Assembly: GCA_002633005.1 (NCBI GenBank)
Contig: NMRA01000005.1
Coordinates: forward strand, 1,159,601-1,223,600
Length of the DNA stretch: 64,000 nt
Reading direction: 5' to 3'
Source of the DNA: Phoronis australis
Lineage: Eukaryota > Phoronida > Phoronidae
Shown: positions 24,401-30,873 of the stretch, one piece after another
Layout: each line of letters begins with the position of its first letter
Position numbering within the stretch: the stretch's first letter is position 1
Position numbers and translations under genes: made by a program
Notes under the pieces: model-generated
Databases searched by the model: none
Seen by the model: only the letters and a program-made list of their open reading frames with translations
Told to the model about the DNA's origin: nothing

Positions 24401-25327
24401 ATTTGTGTCTGCCCATGACTATGATAGTGCATTGTGGGAAATCCACATGAGGTCTTTTATACCTCATACATTGTTTAGTGGTTATAAGTCTAGGCAAGTT
24501 GTACAATACATATCAATGATATTTCGGCTCCGTTCATTTAGTGATGCCAATACTTCACTTGATTAGCGCAAAATGTGATGGACACTTGAATTAATACTTT
24601 GTCAAGTCTCTCAATTGCTAAAATTGTATTCAGACATTAGCTTTTGTCTTACTTTTGACTAACATGATGTTTGCGGAAGTTTCGAAGCTTAGAAGTCAAG
24701 ACAAATCTTAGACTTAAGTAAAAAATGAACAGGCCCTTGGTTTATACTGACTGTGTAGATGTCGTTTAAAAAGTTTTGATTAAAAAGTTTTAATTATCAA
24801 GGTAATGAGCCTTTCAGAACTAGAAAAATGATAATTTTAGTATTTTTTCATTCAGTATAAGTGAAGATTAAAAACTAAGTAAAATGTGTCAAGAGGATAT
24901 CGAGTATGTTAGGATTGTCGGAAATAAGTCATTTCTAAAGTGATTCCAAAAATGAGGAGACTTAGAAATCATCTGTCTTTTCTGTTCATTTTAACAAGGT
25001 GTGTTAAGGTGTTGATTTAAATTTTTTTTAAATTTTCTTTGCAAACTCTCATTTCTGTTTTGCAGAGGTTTCTTGGCAGAGCAGTTTCCCAAGATTCTTT
25101 ATGACGCTATACCGATCATCTGGCTTAAGCCAGACAAAACGGCCAACATCGACTTTTCCGATAAACGATACCGTTGTCCTGTGTACAAGACCAGCGCGAG
25201 AAGGGGAACACTTTCGACCACCGGTCACTCTACGAACTTTGTGCTACCCATACTGATACCCACAGACAAACCAGTCCAGTACTGGATCAAGAGAGGGTGT
25301 GCCCTCCTGTGTCAGACAGACGACTAA
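129..25327 (+). CDS. DNAH12: Axonemal inner-arm dynein heavy chain, 3' part of gene (26 exons, ~1893 aa)
   Basis: This is the motor half of a dynein heavy chain, the ATP-driven microtubule motor of ciliary inner arms. Joining the exons listed below gives one uninterrupted frame once the exon 16 insert is set aside. Approximate residues: end of AAA3 1-150; AAA4 175-400 with P-loop GVGGSGRQS near 207-215; stalk coil 1 about 440-545; microtubule-binding domain about 545-690; stalk coil 2 about 690-760; AAA5 760-1000; AAA6 1000-1440; C-terminal domain to 1893. AAA5 and AAA6 lack a canonical P-loop, as usual in the family. The short C-terminus ends CQTDD. The first half (tail, linker, AAA1-2) lies upstream of the window. 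Axonemal dynein is certain. The DNAH3/7/12 clade is nearly certain. Closest identity to DNAH12 rests on remembered relatives (motifs [32 protein letters not shown]) and needs a tree. Confidence 0.9.
834..960 (+). mobile_element. hAT-like MITE fragment, left end
   Basis: The sequence starts CAGGGGCGGATCCAGGATTT and runs in parallel with the complete-looking copy at 26779-26938 (shared blocks: gattttgag, agagtatt, caggattttgcc, gtcagacatt, ccaaatgga). The right end is not recognisable here. It lies in the intron between dynein exons 1 and 2. Confidence 0.6.
1285..1551 (+). CDS. DNAH12: Dynein exon 2 (AAA3-AAA4 boundary)
   Basis: The acceptor is ccttccag and the donor TTCAG|gtacgg, phase 2 in and 2 out. 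It carries [16 protein letters not shown] and [18 protein letters not shown]. The MFGDYMNPD segment is what most suggests DNAH12 over DNAH7, which I remember as MFCDF. Confidence 0.93.
2021..2213 (+). CDS. DNAH12: Dynein exon 3 (AAA4 P-loop)
   Basis: The acceptor is atttgcag and the donor AAG|gtgagt, phase 2 to 0. It encodes the AAA4 Walker A motif [14 protein letters not shown], followed by [19 protein letters not shown]. The GSGRQS P-loop variant is typical of AAA4 in axonemal dyneins. The lysine of a standard Walker A is replaced by R-Q, as in relatives. Confidence 0.95.
2570..2731 (+). CDS. DNAH12: Dynein exon 4 (AAA4 Walker B region)
   Basis: This is a 54-codon exon, phase 0 at both ends. 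It encodes [20 protein letters not shown] and [11 protein letters not shown], the AAA4 Walker B/sensor neighbourhood conserved across dynein heavy chains. The donor is GAG|gtgagt. Confidence 0.94.
3089..3283 (+). CDS. DNAH12: Dynein exon 5 (AAA4)
   Basis: This exon has 65 codons, phase 0 at both ends, acceptor gttttcag and donor CAG|gtcggt. It includes [20 protein letters not shown] and [20 protein letters not shown], among the most conserved stretches of the dynein AAA4 module. It continues into the WF-Q-A-WPEDAL motif split between exons 5 and 6. Confidence 0.95.
3775..3908 (+). CDS. DNAH12: Dynein exon 6 (AAA4 end)
   Basis: The acceptor is ttgtag and the donor AA|gtgagt, phase 0 to 2. It encodes [20 protein letters not shown] and [13 protein letters not shown], the AAA4 small subdomain leading to the stalk. 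Confidence 0.94.
4230..4782 (+). CDS. DNAH12: Dynein exon 7 (stalk coiled coil 1 and start of microtubule-binding domain)
   Basis: This is the largest exon traced (553 bp, phase 2 to 0). It starts with [20 protein letters not shown]. About 100 residues rich in E, K, Q and A in heptads follow (stalk coil 1), then [20 protein letters not shown], the proximal microtubule-binding domain. A downstream in-frame extension into the intron is not conserved and is ignored. Confidence 0.95.
4920..5150 (+). CDS. DNAH12: Dynein exon 8 (microtubule-binding domain)
   Basis: This exon has 77 codons, phase 0 at both ends, acceptor ttttccag and donor AAG|gtaaat. It encodes [34 protein letters not shown] and [20 protein letters not shown], the microtubule-binding domain and the return into stalk coil 2. 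Confidence 0.95.
5596..5766 (+). CDS. DNAH12: Dynein exon 9 (stalk coiled coil 2), GC donor
   Basis: This exon has 57 codons starting [20 protein letters not shown], a heptad-patterned coil antiparallel to coil 1. The frame and relatives place its end at GAG-TTT-CAG (5766), followed by gcatgg. That implies a GC-AG intron with a poor donor match, or a sequence error next to the N at 5954. No GT donor keeps the conserved FQVDLC junction. Confidence 0.88.
5877..6173. repeat. 77-bp perfect inverted repeat in dynein intron 9, with N at 5954
   Basis: The arms 5877-5953 and 6097-6173 are exact reverse complements, starting agaccggcagcccagagcac. The N follows the left arm directly. Perfect identity plus the adjacent N suggests a fold-back assembly product; a recent MITE is the alternative. 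Confidence 0.9.
6237..6455 (+). CDS. DNAH12: Dynein exon 10 (end of stalk, start of AAA5)
   Basis: This exon has 73 codons, phase 0 at both ends, acceptor acttgtag and donor ACT|gtgagt. It encodes [32 protein letters not shown] and [17 protein letters not shown]. The [12 protein letters not shown] element marks the stalk base and AAA5 entry. Confidence 0.95.
6732..6877 (+). CDS. DNAH12: Dynein exon 11 (AAA5)
   Basis: The acceptor is ttttctag and the donor TG|gtgagt, phase 0 to 2. It encodes [16 protein letters not shown] and [16 protein letters not shown], conserved AAA5 segments. Confidence 0.94.
7495..7709 (+). CDS. DNAH12: Dynein exon 12 (AAA5 Walker B-like region)
   Basis: The phase runs 2 to 1 and the donor is CAAA|gtaggt. 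It encodes [37 protein letters not shown] and [17 protein letters not shown] 5 kb intron follows, by far the longest within the dynein part. Because the exon ends in phase 1 with a single A, any TG-starting inserted exon would begin with methionine (see candidate microexons). Confidence 0.95.
9341..9349 (+). CDS. Candidate 9-nt microexon in intron 12
   Basis: The acceptor tttattttcaacag and donor GG|gtaagt are both near consensus and flank only TGAGCATGG. The 9 nt preserve phase 1 and would insert M-S-M and change the junction residue from S to G (A|TG AGC ATG G|GT). The splice sites are visible; use is unproven. Confidence 0.3.
11824..11865 (+). CDS. Candidate 42-nt cassette exon in intron 12
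   Basis: The acceptor is gattttgcaacag and the donor AAG|gtcaga. The 42 nt are open in the required phase and would add 14 residues, [14 protein letters not shown], before the G-G-V of exon 13. The length is a multiple of three and no stop is present. The donor is weaker than that of the 9-nt candidate. It could be coincidental. Confidence 0.25.
11971..12264. mobile_element. MITE-like inverted repeat in intron 12
   Basis: The left arm 11971-12033 starts tgtttataagtaaaatcaac. The right arm 12205-12264 is its reverse complement with few mismatches. The arms share the block ttactcagagacc and a GTTCGAAC-like stretch. A near-copy of tcaagaatcgacctgttt lies on each side (11958 and about 12300), suggesting a duplication at insertion or an earlier repeat. 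Confidence 0.7.
12700..12892 (+). CDS. DNAH12: Dynein exon 13 (AAA5)
   Basis: The acceptor is cccaccag and the donor AA|gtaagg, phase 1 to 2. It encodes [37 protein letters not shown] and [17 protein letters not shown]. The last 25 bp of the exon and first 25 bp of its intron (12868-12917) reappear four times inside exon 16. Confidence 0.95.
12960..13265 (+). repeat. Interspersed repeat family A copy (head ...acacaatatggccgacaag)
   Basis: The copy carries the head motif caatatggccgacaagcgaa, then diagnostic blocks gcatggtttgta, gaaaaatggaaatgac and ttttggcaatta. The same order appears at 47200-47415 and, reversed, at 51960-52180 and 54775-55010. It lies between dynein exons 13 and 14. Confidence 0.6.
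13642..14007 (+). CDS. DNAH12: Dynein exon 14 (AAA5-AAA6)
   Basis: The acceptor is atgttttag and the donor GACAG|gtaggt, phase 2 to 2. It encodes [60 protein letters not shown] and [20 protein letters not shown]. It ends inside a serine codon completed by either copy of exon 15. Confidence 0.95.
14729..14869 (+). CDS. DNAH12: Dynein exon 15a (first of duplicated exon pair, AAA6)
   Basis: The acceptor is aattacag and the donor GAGAT|gtaagt; 141 bp, phase 2 to 2. It encodes [39 protein letters not shown] and ILCANLEM. It is closely similar in sequence to exon 15b and equal in length. The FILCANL ending is nearer to the remembered vertebrate form than that of 15b. Confidence 0.9.
15857..15997 (+). 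CDS. DNAH12: Dynein exon 15b (second of duplicated exon pair, AAA6)
   Basis: The acceptor is ctctttctag and the donor GCCAC|gtaagt; 141 bp, phase 2 to 2. It encodes [39 protein letters not shown] and YLAVTVAT. Splice sites and frame are intact, so this is not a decayed copy. Differences from 15a cluster in the middle (QYNLYENV against LSLYDNT) and at the end. Confidence 0.9.
17225..17732 (+). CDS. DNAH12: Dynein exon 16 (AAA6), interrupted by a 198-bp insert next to an N
   Basis: The exon opens after cttaatcag with codons for A-R-G-D-L-Q-R, reaches the N at 17246, then is interrupted by 17247-17444. It resumes with [20 protein letters not shown] and runs to [10 protein letters not shown] before AAG|gtgtgt. 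Counting the N as one base and skipping the insert restores the frame exactly, with conserved spacing to the LTGG motif. As printed, the exon contains stops. An assembly error is more likely than a real lesion. Confidence 0.85.
17247..17444 (+). repeat. Four tandem 50-bp copies of the exon 13/intron 13 junction inside exon 16
   Basis: Units start at 17247, 17297, 17347 and 17397 with exact 50-bp period; the last is cut at 17444. Each matches 12868-12917, the 3' end of exon 13 plus its donor and intron start, with at most one change (cctt for cctg in the third). The block begins directly after the N and ends exactly where dynein coding sequence resumes. Confidence 0.93.
17865..17924 (+). repeat. 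15-bp tandem repeat, 4 copies
   Basis: The unit is caaggggtggaayac with C/T variation at one position, exactly four copies. It is intronic, between dynein exons 16 and 17. Confidence 0.95.
18340..18564 (+). CDS. DNAH12: Dynein exon 17 (AAA6)
   Basis: This exon has 75 codons, phase 0 at both ends, acceptor ccctatag and donor CAG|gtgagc. It encodes [58 protein letters not shown] and ISLGQGQ. SPGADP is a hallmark motif of the dynein AAA6 module. Confidence 0.96.
18901..19221 (+). CDS. DNAH12: Dynein exon 18 (AAA6 to C-terminal domain)
   Basis: This exon has 107 codons, acceptor acttttag and donor GGG|gtatgt. It encodes [60 protein letters not shown] and [20 protein letters not shown]. The [13 protein letters not shown] stretch is the AAA6 Walker B-like region. 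Confidence 0.96.
19381..19443 (+). repeat. 21-bp tandem repeat, 3 copies
   Basis: The unit resembles atttgtgttctgtagctcta plus c, three near-identical copies, in the intron between dynein exons 18 and 19. Confidence 0.92.
19713..19850 (+). CDS. DNAH12: Dynein exon 19 (C-terminal domain)
   Basis: This exon has 46 codons, acceptor ttgtttcag and donor CAG|gtgtgt. It encodes [38 protein letters not shown] and VRQLQ, strongly conserved in all dynein heavy chains. Confidence 0.96.
20195..20428 (+). CDS. DNAH12: Dynein exon 20 (C-terminal domain)
   Basis: This exon has 78 codons, acceptor tgctccacag and donor AAA|gtaagt. It encodes [38 protein letters not shown] and [34 protein letters not shown] is a diagnostic dynein motif. 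Confidence 0.97.
20609..20873. mobile_element. MITE-like inverted repeat between dynein exons 20 and 21
   Basis: The left arm 20609-20684 (caactattgtcagcattgtg to accattctca) matches the reverse complement of 20797-20873 with scattered mismatches. There is a spacer of about 110 bp and no coding capacity. Confidence 0.7.
21347..21532 (+). CDS. DNAH12: Dynein exon 21 (C-terminal domain)
   Basis: This exon has 62 codons, acceptor atctttcag and donor AAG|gtaaga. It encodes [34 protein letters not shown] and a glycine run before [14 protein letters not shown]. The Gly-rich loop (GDGGGGGSS) sits where the family has a variable linker. Confidence 0.95.
22118..22221 (+). CDS. DNAH12: Dynein exon 22 (C-terminal domain)
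   Basis: This is a short 104-bp exon, phase 0 to 2, acceptor ctctacag and donor AA|gtgcgt. It encodes [20 protein letters not shown] and [14 protein letters not shown]; the latter is invariant in the clade. Confidence 0.96.
22794..22998 (+). CDS. DNAH12: Dynein exon 23 (C-terminal domain)
   Basis: The acceptor is ttccatag and the donor CAG|gtgggt, phase 2 to 0. It encodes [40 protein letters not shown] and [20 protein letters not shown]. Confidence 0.96.
23530..23667 (+). CDS. DNAH12: Dynein exon 24 (C-terminal domain)
   Basis: This exon has 46 codons, acceptor tttctccag and donor GAG|gtacgt. It encodes [39 protein letters not shown] and the start of the next beta strand. Confidence 0.96.
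24157..24248 (+). CDS. DNAH12: Dynein exon 25 (C-terminal domain)
   Basis: This is a 92-bp exon, phase 0 to 2, acceptor gctttcag and donor AA|gtaagt. It encodes [20 protein letters not shown] and [25 protein letters not shown] matches the dynein C-terminal consensus. Confidence 0.95.
25066..25327 (+). CDS. DNAH12: Dynein exon 26, terminal coding exon with TAA stop
   Basis: The acceptor is gttttgcag, phase 2 in. It encodes [59 protein letters not shown] and the C-terminus, ending in TAA at 25325-25327. The length and terminal motif match complete family members, so the 3' end of the reading frame is intact. Confidence 0.97.
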
Positions 25328-25398
25328 TTGGAAGTTTTTAAAGTTGAAGATAAGAATGAAGTAGATTTATGAAAAACTGGTACTGCACTTTGGACACG

Positions 25399-25404
25399 AA
25401 ATAA
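25399..25404 (+). promoter_or_regulatory. Candidate proximal poly(A) signal
   Basis: This is a canonical AATAAA 72 bases after the stop codon. Use of this or the distal signal at 26728 cannot be decided from sequence alone. Confidence 0.4.
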
Positions 25405-25522
25405 ATTTTGGTTATTTGAATTATTAGAATTTTTCATCTAATGTATGACGTATTCGGAAATGATTGTACCAGTTTTTCTCTGTTTTCTGAGGATATGTCG
25501 CTATGTGGACGACTTTTCTTCA

Positions 25523-26131
25523 TAGAAACAAAACCATGAGAGACATTCTTTATATTTACAATATCATAAGTGTGTGTGTTGTAACCACACATGTATTGCA
25601 GACATTTGTTGAGGATTACTGCTAATGTTTAATGTGTTGTTGTCATAGGTTTGTACCACACTGCACTAGAACATTCCTTCTTCCGTTGGCTTCACTGTGT
25701 GTGGTATTTTTACTTGTAAATAATAGAACGTTATTTTGATTGTAAATATTTTATAAACATAAAATAGCCTCTTTACCTCAGCTGCATGTTGCAATGGGCT
25801 TCAGTTTTTGAGTCCATCTTTATTTACTTAGTTTTTGAAGAGCATATTGTATACAAACCTTGATTCTTTACTTTTGCGTTAACATTCCATAGAATCGCAA
25901 ACTTTTTTAAGTCTGGTCAGCATGCCACCTGTTGGCCAAAAATATTTATTGGTACAGTTATAGATGTCTAAGGTGTATTTTTAAAGAGCAAGATCAGATA
26001 TTTCAATGAAATGTTTTCATTTAGCTATTCCGTCCCAGCCTGTGTGATCAGTGAGTGTTCTTTGTAAATATATCAATTTTTACTAGTTTTATTTTACCTT
26101 GAGTTATAACTGTGATGAGTCTTGAATAAAA
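25523..26131 (+). repeat. 3' UTR repeat, copy 1 (609 bp)
   Basis: It matches 26133-26734 except for about four substitutions and a 7-bp indel (tgattct present here). The two copies are separated by the single N at 26132, as expected when two alleles are laid end to end across a gap. Confidence 0.92.
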
Positions 26132-26132
26132 N

Positions 26133-26734
26133 TAGAAACAAAACCATGAGAGACATTCTTTATATTTACAATATCATAAGTGTGTGTGTTGTAACCACAC
26201 ATGTATTGCAGACATTTGTTGAGGATTACTGCTAATGTTTAATGTGTTGTTGTCATAGGTTTGTACCACACTGCACTAGAACATTCCTTCTTCCGTTGGC
26301 TTCACTGTGTGTGGTATTTTTACTTGTAAATAATAGAACGTTATTTTGATTGTAAATATTTTATAAACATAAAATAGCCTCTTTACCTCAGCTGCATGTT
26401 GCAATGGGCTTCAGTTTTTGAGTCCATCTTTATTTACTTAGTTTTTGAAGAGCATATTGTATACAAACCTTTACTTTTGCGTTAACATTCCATAGAATCG
26501 CAAACGTTTTTAAGTCTGGTCAGCATGCCACCTGTTGGCTAAAAATATTTATTGGTACAGGTATAGATGTCTAAGGTGTATTTTTAAAGAGCAAGATCAG
26601 ATATTTCAATGAAATGTTTTCATTTAGCTATTCCGTCCCAGCCCGTGTGATCAGTGAGTGTTCTTTGTAAATATATCAATTTTTACTAGTTTTATTTTAC
26701 CTTGAGTTATAACTGTGATGAGTCTTGAATAAAA
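26133..26734 (+). repeat. 3' UTR repeat, copy 2 (602 bp)
   Basis: This is the second copy of the segment starting tagaaacaaaacc. It lacks the 7-bp tgattct and continues past the AATAAA into unique sequence. Confidence 0.92.
26728..26733 (+). promoter_or_regulatory. Candidate distal poly(A) signal
   Basis: AATAAA is followed within 40 bases by GT-rich sequence (gtaagtgtggtgtc), a plausible cleavage context. In the duplicated copy the equivalent AATAAA is cut off by the N. Confidence 0.55.
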
Positions 26735-26778
26735 CAGATTATTTATGTAAGTGTGGTGTCTTCATTACATTTTGTGTT

Positions 26779-26938
26779 CTGGGGCGGATTCAGGATTTTG
26801 AGTTAGGCTGGGCCTGGGCAGAGTATTTGCCAGGATTTTGCCGGTCAGACATTTGCACCCCCTAACTTCCAAATGGACTCTGGGAGAATTTTAGGGAGAC
26901 CATGGCCCCTTGCTCCCCCCCCCTTAAATCTGCCACTG
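26779..26938 (+). mobile_element. hAT-like MITE, 160 bp, near-complete
   Basis: The left end CTGGGGCGGATTCAG and the right end, reverse complement CAGTGGCAGATTTAAG, form imperfect terminal inverted repeats. GTGTT flanks both sides, a partial target-site duplication. It has no coding capacity and is about 40 bp downstream of the distal poly(A) signal. Confidence 0.6.
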
Positions 26939-27792
26939 GTGTTTACATAACCCATAAAATTCAAATTACAAATTAAGTTACAATAAAATCTCACTAATTT
27001 CTGACAAAAATAATTTCCAAAAATGATCCTTTTTTATTTTCAAGGGCTTCTAAGGGTTTGAATGCTGAAAATTTTTTCAAAACTTATAGTAACTGTAGAA
27101 CAGATTTTGAAGAAGGAATATCATATTTCTCAGGGCTTGGAATTTTCCTCTTTTAAGGGGATTTCATCTTTTTTTGTTTCAATTTCCTCTTATTTGATTT
27201 CCAGTTTTCTTTTTGCTCTCTTTTATCGTTTTTTTTTCTGTTAAATTTCACTACACAAAAATATTTCTGTCATACAAGCCCATTTATTTGTGGAACGATG
27301 CATCACCTAGAAAATTTTCCTCTTTTTTGTCATTGGTCATTACAAACCCTGTTTTGTGCTGCATGTTTTAGAAAAAAATAGAAAATAATTTTGATTTCTG
27401 CTATATTGGGCCAAAGCTGATAAGGTTTTACCCAACTCAATCACATAAATCTCCCTCAAACATTTCTATACCATGACAGTAAATTATTCAGGGCTCAAAC
27501 TGACTGTTTAGGCACTGGCAAGCAAAAAATAAAATCAAAATGCTAGATCGAACTACTTGATATCAGTCGCCATTTTGATAGTACAAACCATTTGCTTTCA
27601 TGGGAATGAAATTTTTTGGACCAGTGTTTTAGAGTAAATCGCTTATTTCAAGATTCGAGTAGGGTGTTAGCAAGGAAGAAATGCTTTTTAACATAGAGTA
27701 CATGTAGGATTTTTCTTTGCAGCTTTGTAATGATAACTATAAACTGAATTAAAATCAAATTTGGCATTTTAAATGCCAGTTAGTGCATGTTT

Positions 27793-27961
27793 GGTGTACG
27801 TGCTAGGTACTACGGTGTACGTGCTAGATACTACGGTGTACGTGCTAGGTACTACGATGTACGTGCTGGGTACTACGGTGTACGTGCTAGGTACTACGAT
27901 GTACGTGCTGGGTACTACGATGTACGTGCTGGGTACTACGGTGTACGTGCTAGGTACTACG
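27793..27961 (+). repeat. 21-bp tandem repeat, 8 copies, intergenic
   Basis: The unit is ggtgtacgtgctaggtacta plus c, repeated eight times with G/A variants. Each unit contains two GTAC sites. Because 21 is a multiple of three the array stays open in more than one frame (repeating VYVLGTT or GVRARYY), which should not be read as a gene. Confidence 0.95.
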
Positions 27962-30204
27962 GTGGTTAATTAATATTTCTTTACTCGTACCTTTCTTCAT
28001 TTGATTGTCTGTATAATTCATTTTTTTCGATAATTTGGTAGAAATTTGTCCTGGTTTCAAAGTGTAGCTTGTCGTTAAGGGGTGAATATTCACAGCTCGT
28101 TTTTAAAAATACAGTATTCCGAAAATGTTTCAACTACTACAGAATTTGCTCACTGTTTCACGTGTTTCACAATATTTTAAAAAGATTTTATCATTTAAAA
28201 GTGTCATTCCACGAGAACGTCGATCAAAAGTGCTGCGTGGTGGGCAGATTTGGACCAAATTTGACACCTATGTACCTTATTGGAAGACGTAAGAACAGTT
28301 TTAAAATTTTCCTTGAAGCCATGATTTTGTCATTTTTACAGGAGATTTCCGCAAACATCCCCAGATGCACGCCCATGTGCCGATTTAAATTCTAAAGATC
28401 CGAGTGTAGGTATATAGGCTTACCCATAGAGCAACAGTTTTTATTCCTCAGGGTCTGTACTGCCTCCCAAAATAATGTCAGCTAGTGTCAGCAAATCAAG
28501 TCTTTATTCAACTTTTTAATTGCCCGCCGTCATCTAAGTTGTTTTGGGTGCCTGCACTTAACCCTAGTGTCGTTTTGGGGAATATACTTACAACTGGCTA
28601 AATACCCATCGCAGCCTATCACAACCTAATTAATTTGTGTTTTCCGTTAATTGTGTATTTCTGGTTTTACGTTTAAAATGTACCAGAGAGGTAGAAAATG
28701 TGACGTTTTCTGAGCACACACCGTCAAACTTACTATAAGAAATAACATTTTCTATAGCCACCACAAATTTTAACTTTAACAATTACTTTACCGTTTTCTA
28801 ATTCGCCCTGCGAATCCAACCTAAAAATAAAAAAAAAACAAAAAATAATAAAAGTCTCCGATTTTCATAAAACAGGTGGTCATAACATTTTAATCTCTGT
28901 TTCAAATCAATCACATTGTCGCTCATGTCCCTTACACTGTGATGCCATTTTCTCTTTCGCCTTGGAGTCCGTATCGAACTAGATCTGTCGAAACAATGAG
29001 AAAACTATCCTCCGTTGGAATAATTTAACCTGAGAAAAAAATATTTAGCCCTTAACTAACATAAATAAGAGTGTATGCAACCTTCCGTAAGAGGAATGTA
29101 ACCAAAGACGCTAACGGTCTCTGATGTAACCGTAAAATCTGTCAACGAGACAGCTGACGCATTTTTGATAGAAAGTAGTTTTTGTAAAATTTAAAATAAC
29201 GTAAAATTTTAAAAATATGGGGTAGAGAAGTCAAGTGCTGTGACGGGTATAATCCTATTTTTTGCCGTGGAGTTCCAGAGACCTTCTTGTGTCTCATCTT
29301 CACACTGTGTTTCGTAAATAAAATGTGGTTGTTCAAACTTGGTGCAAAAATTCTTTACATTAAATTCTAGGAAACGCGTGCTAATTTCAAGGCCCGGAGT
29401 TTCTTCCTCTTTTACTCAAAATAGAATTCGAAATTACTGCTGGCCTTTTCGATTCTACTATTTTTCAAATTCAAGATAAGCATCATTCTATTATTCTATG
29501 CTCGAGTACACAAGGACTTATTTTCGTAACTTTATAATCCCAGCTTGCACTCGATGACCCCAGCATTAAGGCTGAAATTTCCAGTCTATTTCGAGTTTTT
29601 ACTCGAGTTTGTGGCACAAATATAAGGTCATCTAGTGCAAACTTGGACTCAAAACTCAAATACATAATTTACCCAACCACAGACCCGTATTAGCCACTCA
29701 TCATAGAACAATGAGAAGAAACGAGAAAACAATTACCGAGTTTGATTTCGAGAGACTAGACCCGGCTCAGGTGTGCACGTATGATAGCTTGCACATTGTT
29801 TTCTCATACACTGCACTTCACTGGTGAAATTAGGGTCTCAAGTGTGGGAAATCAATTTCTAAGGTTTTTTTTCACTAAAACACAAAGTAAGCACCACCTA
29901 TGCAACAGTGGTAGTAGTGCCATGGACATTCGTCATCGTGATGAGGCTTGATAGATTAATTCATGCAACTGCAATGAGAGATGAAGTGATGCAAATTGTT
30001 GAAAATGAAAGTATCAAAGTATTTTTTGTTCCAATTGGTGATCGAATCACCAGAGAATTTTCTAAAGCGGCGTTTCTGGTGGAACGCGGGCCCTCAAAGT
30101 CGTGGCTTCACGTCGGCCTCAGCGACATCTAATCTTGTTTTTGTGTCATGCTGTCTTCATCTGAGCCAATATTGAGGAATTTAACTTTTAGGTTTTATTG
30201 AACA

Positions 30205-30305
30205 AAGCACGTGGCGCGCCACCGAAAAAAAATCACGGAGTTCAAAAGTCTTCAAGGGTGCGCCGTGCGTGTACTGTTGGGCGCGCACCGCGACACCGTC
30301 ACCAG
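30205..30305. promoter_or_regulatory. CpG-rich patch with a 12-bp palindrome
   Basis: The surrounding DNA is AT-rich, but this stretch is dense in CG dinucleotides and includes the palindrome GTGGCGCGCCAC (30211-30222) overlapping CACGTG-like sequence. It lies about 500 bp upstream of the kinase start, so a distal promoter role is possible. It could also be an unrelated repeat. Confidence 0.3.
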
Positions 30306-30621
30306 GTGATGAAGATTCTACATGTATGTGAAAACTTTGAATTTTGTTGTTCTTTTCTCAATGAAGTTTCAGGCAGTTCCAACGTCACTTAAAATTTTAT
30401 GACTCTGTACAATTATTCATTTATGAAAATGAATAATCTGTTGAAATCTAATACACTGCTACTCGGCATACTCCTTAGTCGCTCACCGAATTCCTAGCTA
30501 GGCCAAAAATATAACTAGATGTTTGTTCAGGTTTGTTATCGATCAGTATAATCAAGATTAGATTACACAAGTGTATTGCTAAAAGTTTAATATTTTTTAT
30601 TGTCTGCAACATACACCACTA

Positions 30622-30784
30622 GTCGTCATGGTAACGTTAATCAACCTTGTCAGTCAAAGCTTCAGAGTGAGACTGGCCGCCATCTTGTGACGTCATCTCA
30701 CCCAGTTTCAGCAAATGTGCAGCCTAAGGTGGACGTAGTTCTTCGGTCTCTGGTCATATTTTACCAAAATCCTAGCTTTACAAA
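30622..30784 (+). promoter_or_regulatory. Probable promoter and 5' UTR of the kinase gene
   Basis: A perfect cAMP response element TGACGTCA lies at 30688-30695, directly after GCCGCCATCTTG (30676-30687), the reverse of a YY1-type core promoter motif. GTCGTCATGGTAAC at 30622-30635 resembles an RFX X-box with one mismatch. All lie within 165 bp of the predicted ATG. The motifs are visible; activity is inferred. Confidence 0.5.
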
Positions 30785-30873
30785 ATGCCTCTGTTTGGTA
30801 AAAAGAAGCCGGAACCAGAGAAGAACAACGATATTCGGTCCAAATACGAACTGAGTGACAAAGTTCTCGGAAC
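30785..30873 (+). CDS. First coding exon of a CaMKI-like Ser/Thr kinase
   Basis: The ATG at 30785 has A at -3. The exon encodes MPLFGKKKPEPEKNNDIRSK then YELSDKVLG and two bases of a threonine codon, followed by the strong donor AC|gtgagt (phase 2). The order DIRxxY...VLGT matches the start of calcium/calmodulin-dependent protein kinase I, in which the next exon supplies the rest of the glycine loop (GAFSEV-type). The basic MPLFGKK start resembles arthropod CaMKI as remembered. Other CAMK-group kinases (CaMKI delta/gamma, PNCK) cannot be excluded. No second exon was found downstream in the window, so everything after the loop is missing. A lysine/proline-rich linker precedes the kinase fold; no signal peptide or membrane segment is seen. 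Confidence 0.65.

Larger units (their letters stand above)
25328..26734 (+). other. Dynein 3' UTR, with a near-identical tandem duplication across an N
   Basis: AATAAA occurs at 25399-25404, in the first copy just before the N, and at 26728-26733, where GT-rich sequence follows. The segment 25523-26131 is repeated at 26133-26734, so the true UTR is probably about 600 bases shorter than printed. Confidence 0.75.
26939..30600. other. Intergenic region between dynein and kinase genes
   Basis: I find no conserved exon or RNA gene here. It contains a diverged family A remnant near 26980-27120 (reverse), a 21-bp minisatellite at 27793-27961, and a CpG-richer patch at about 30205-30305. Open frames of 60-108 codons lack recognisable similarity. 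Confidence 0.6.

Noticed and set aside
29908-30132. 74-codon frame upstream of the kinase as an additional gene
   Set aside because: No recognisable domain, splice partner or conserved motif; it ends in the CpG-rich patch region and is probably chance.
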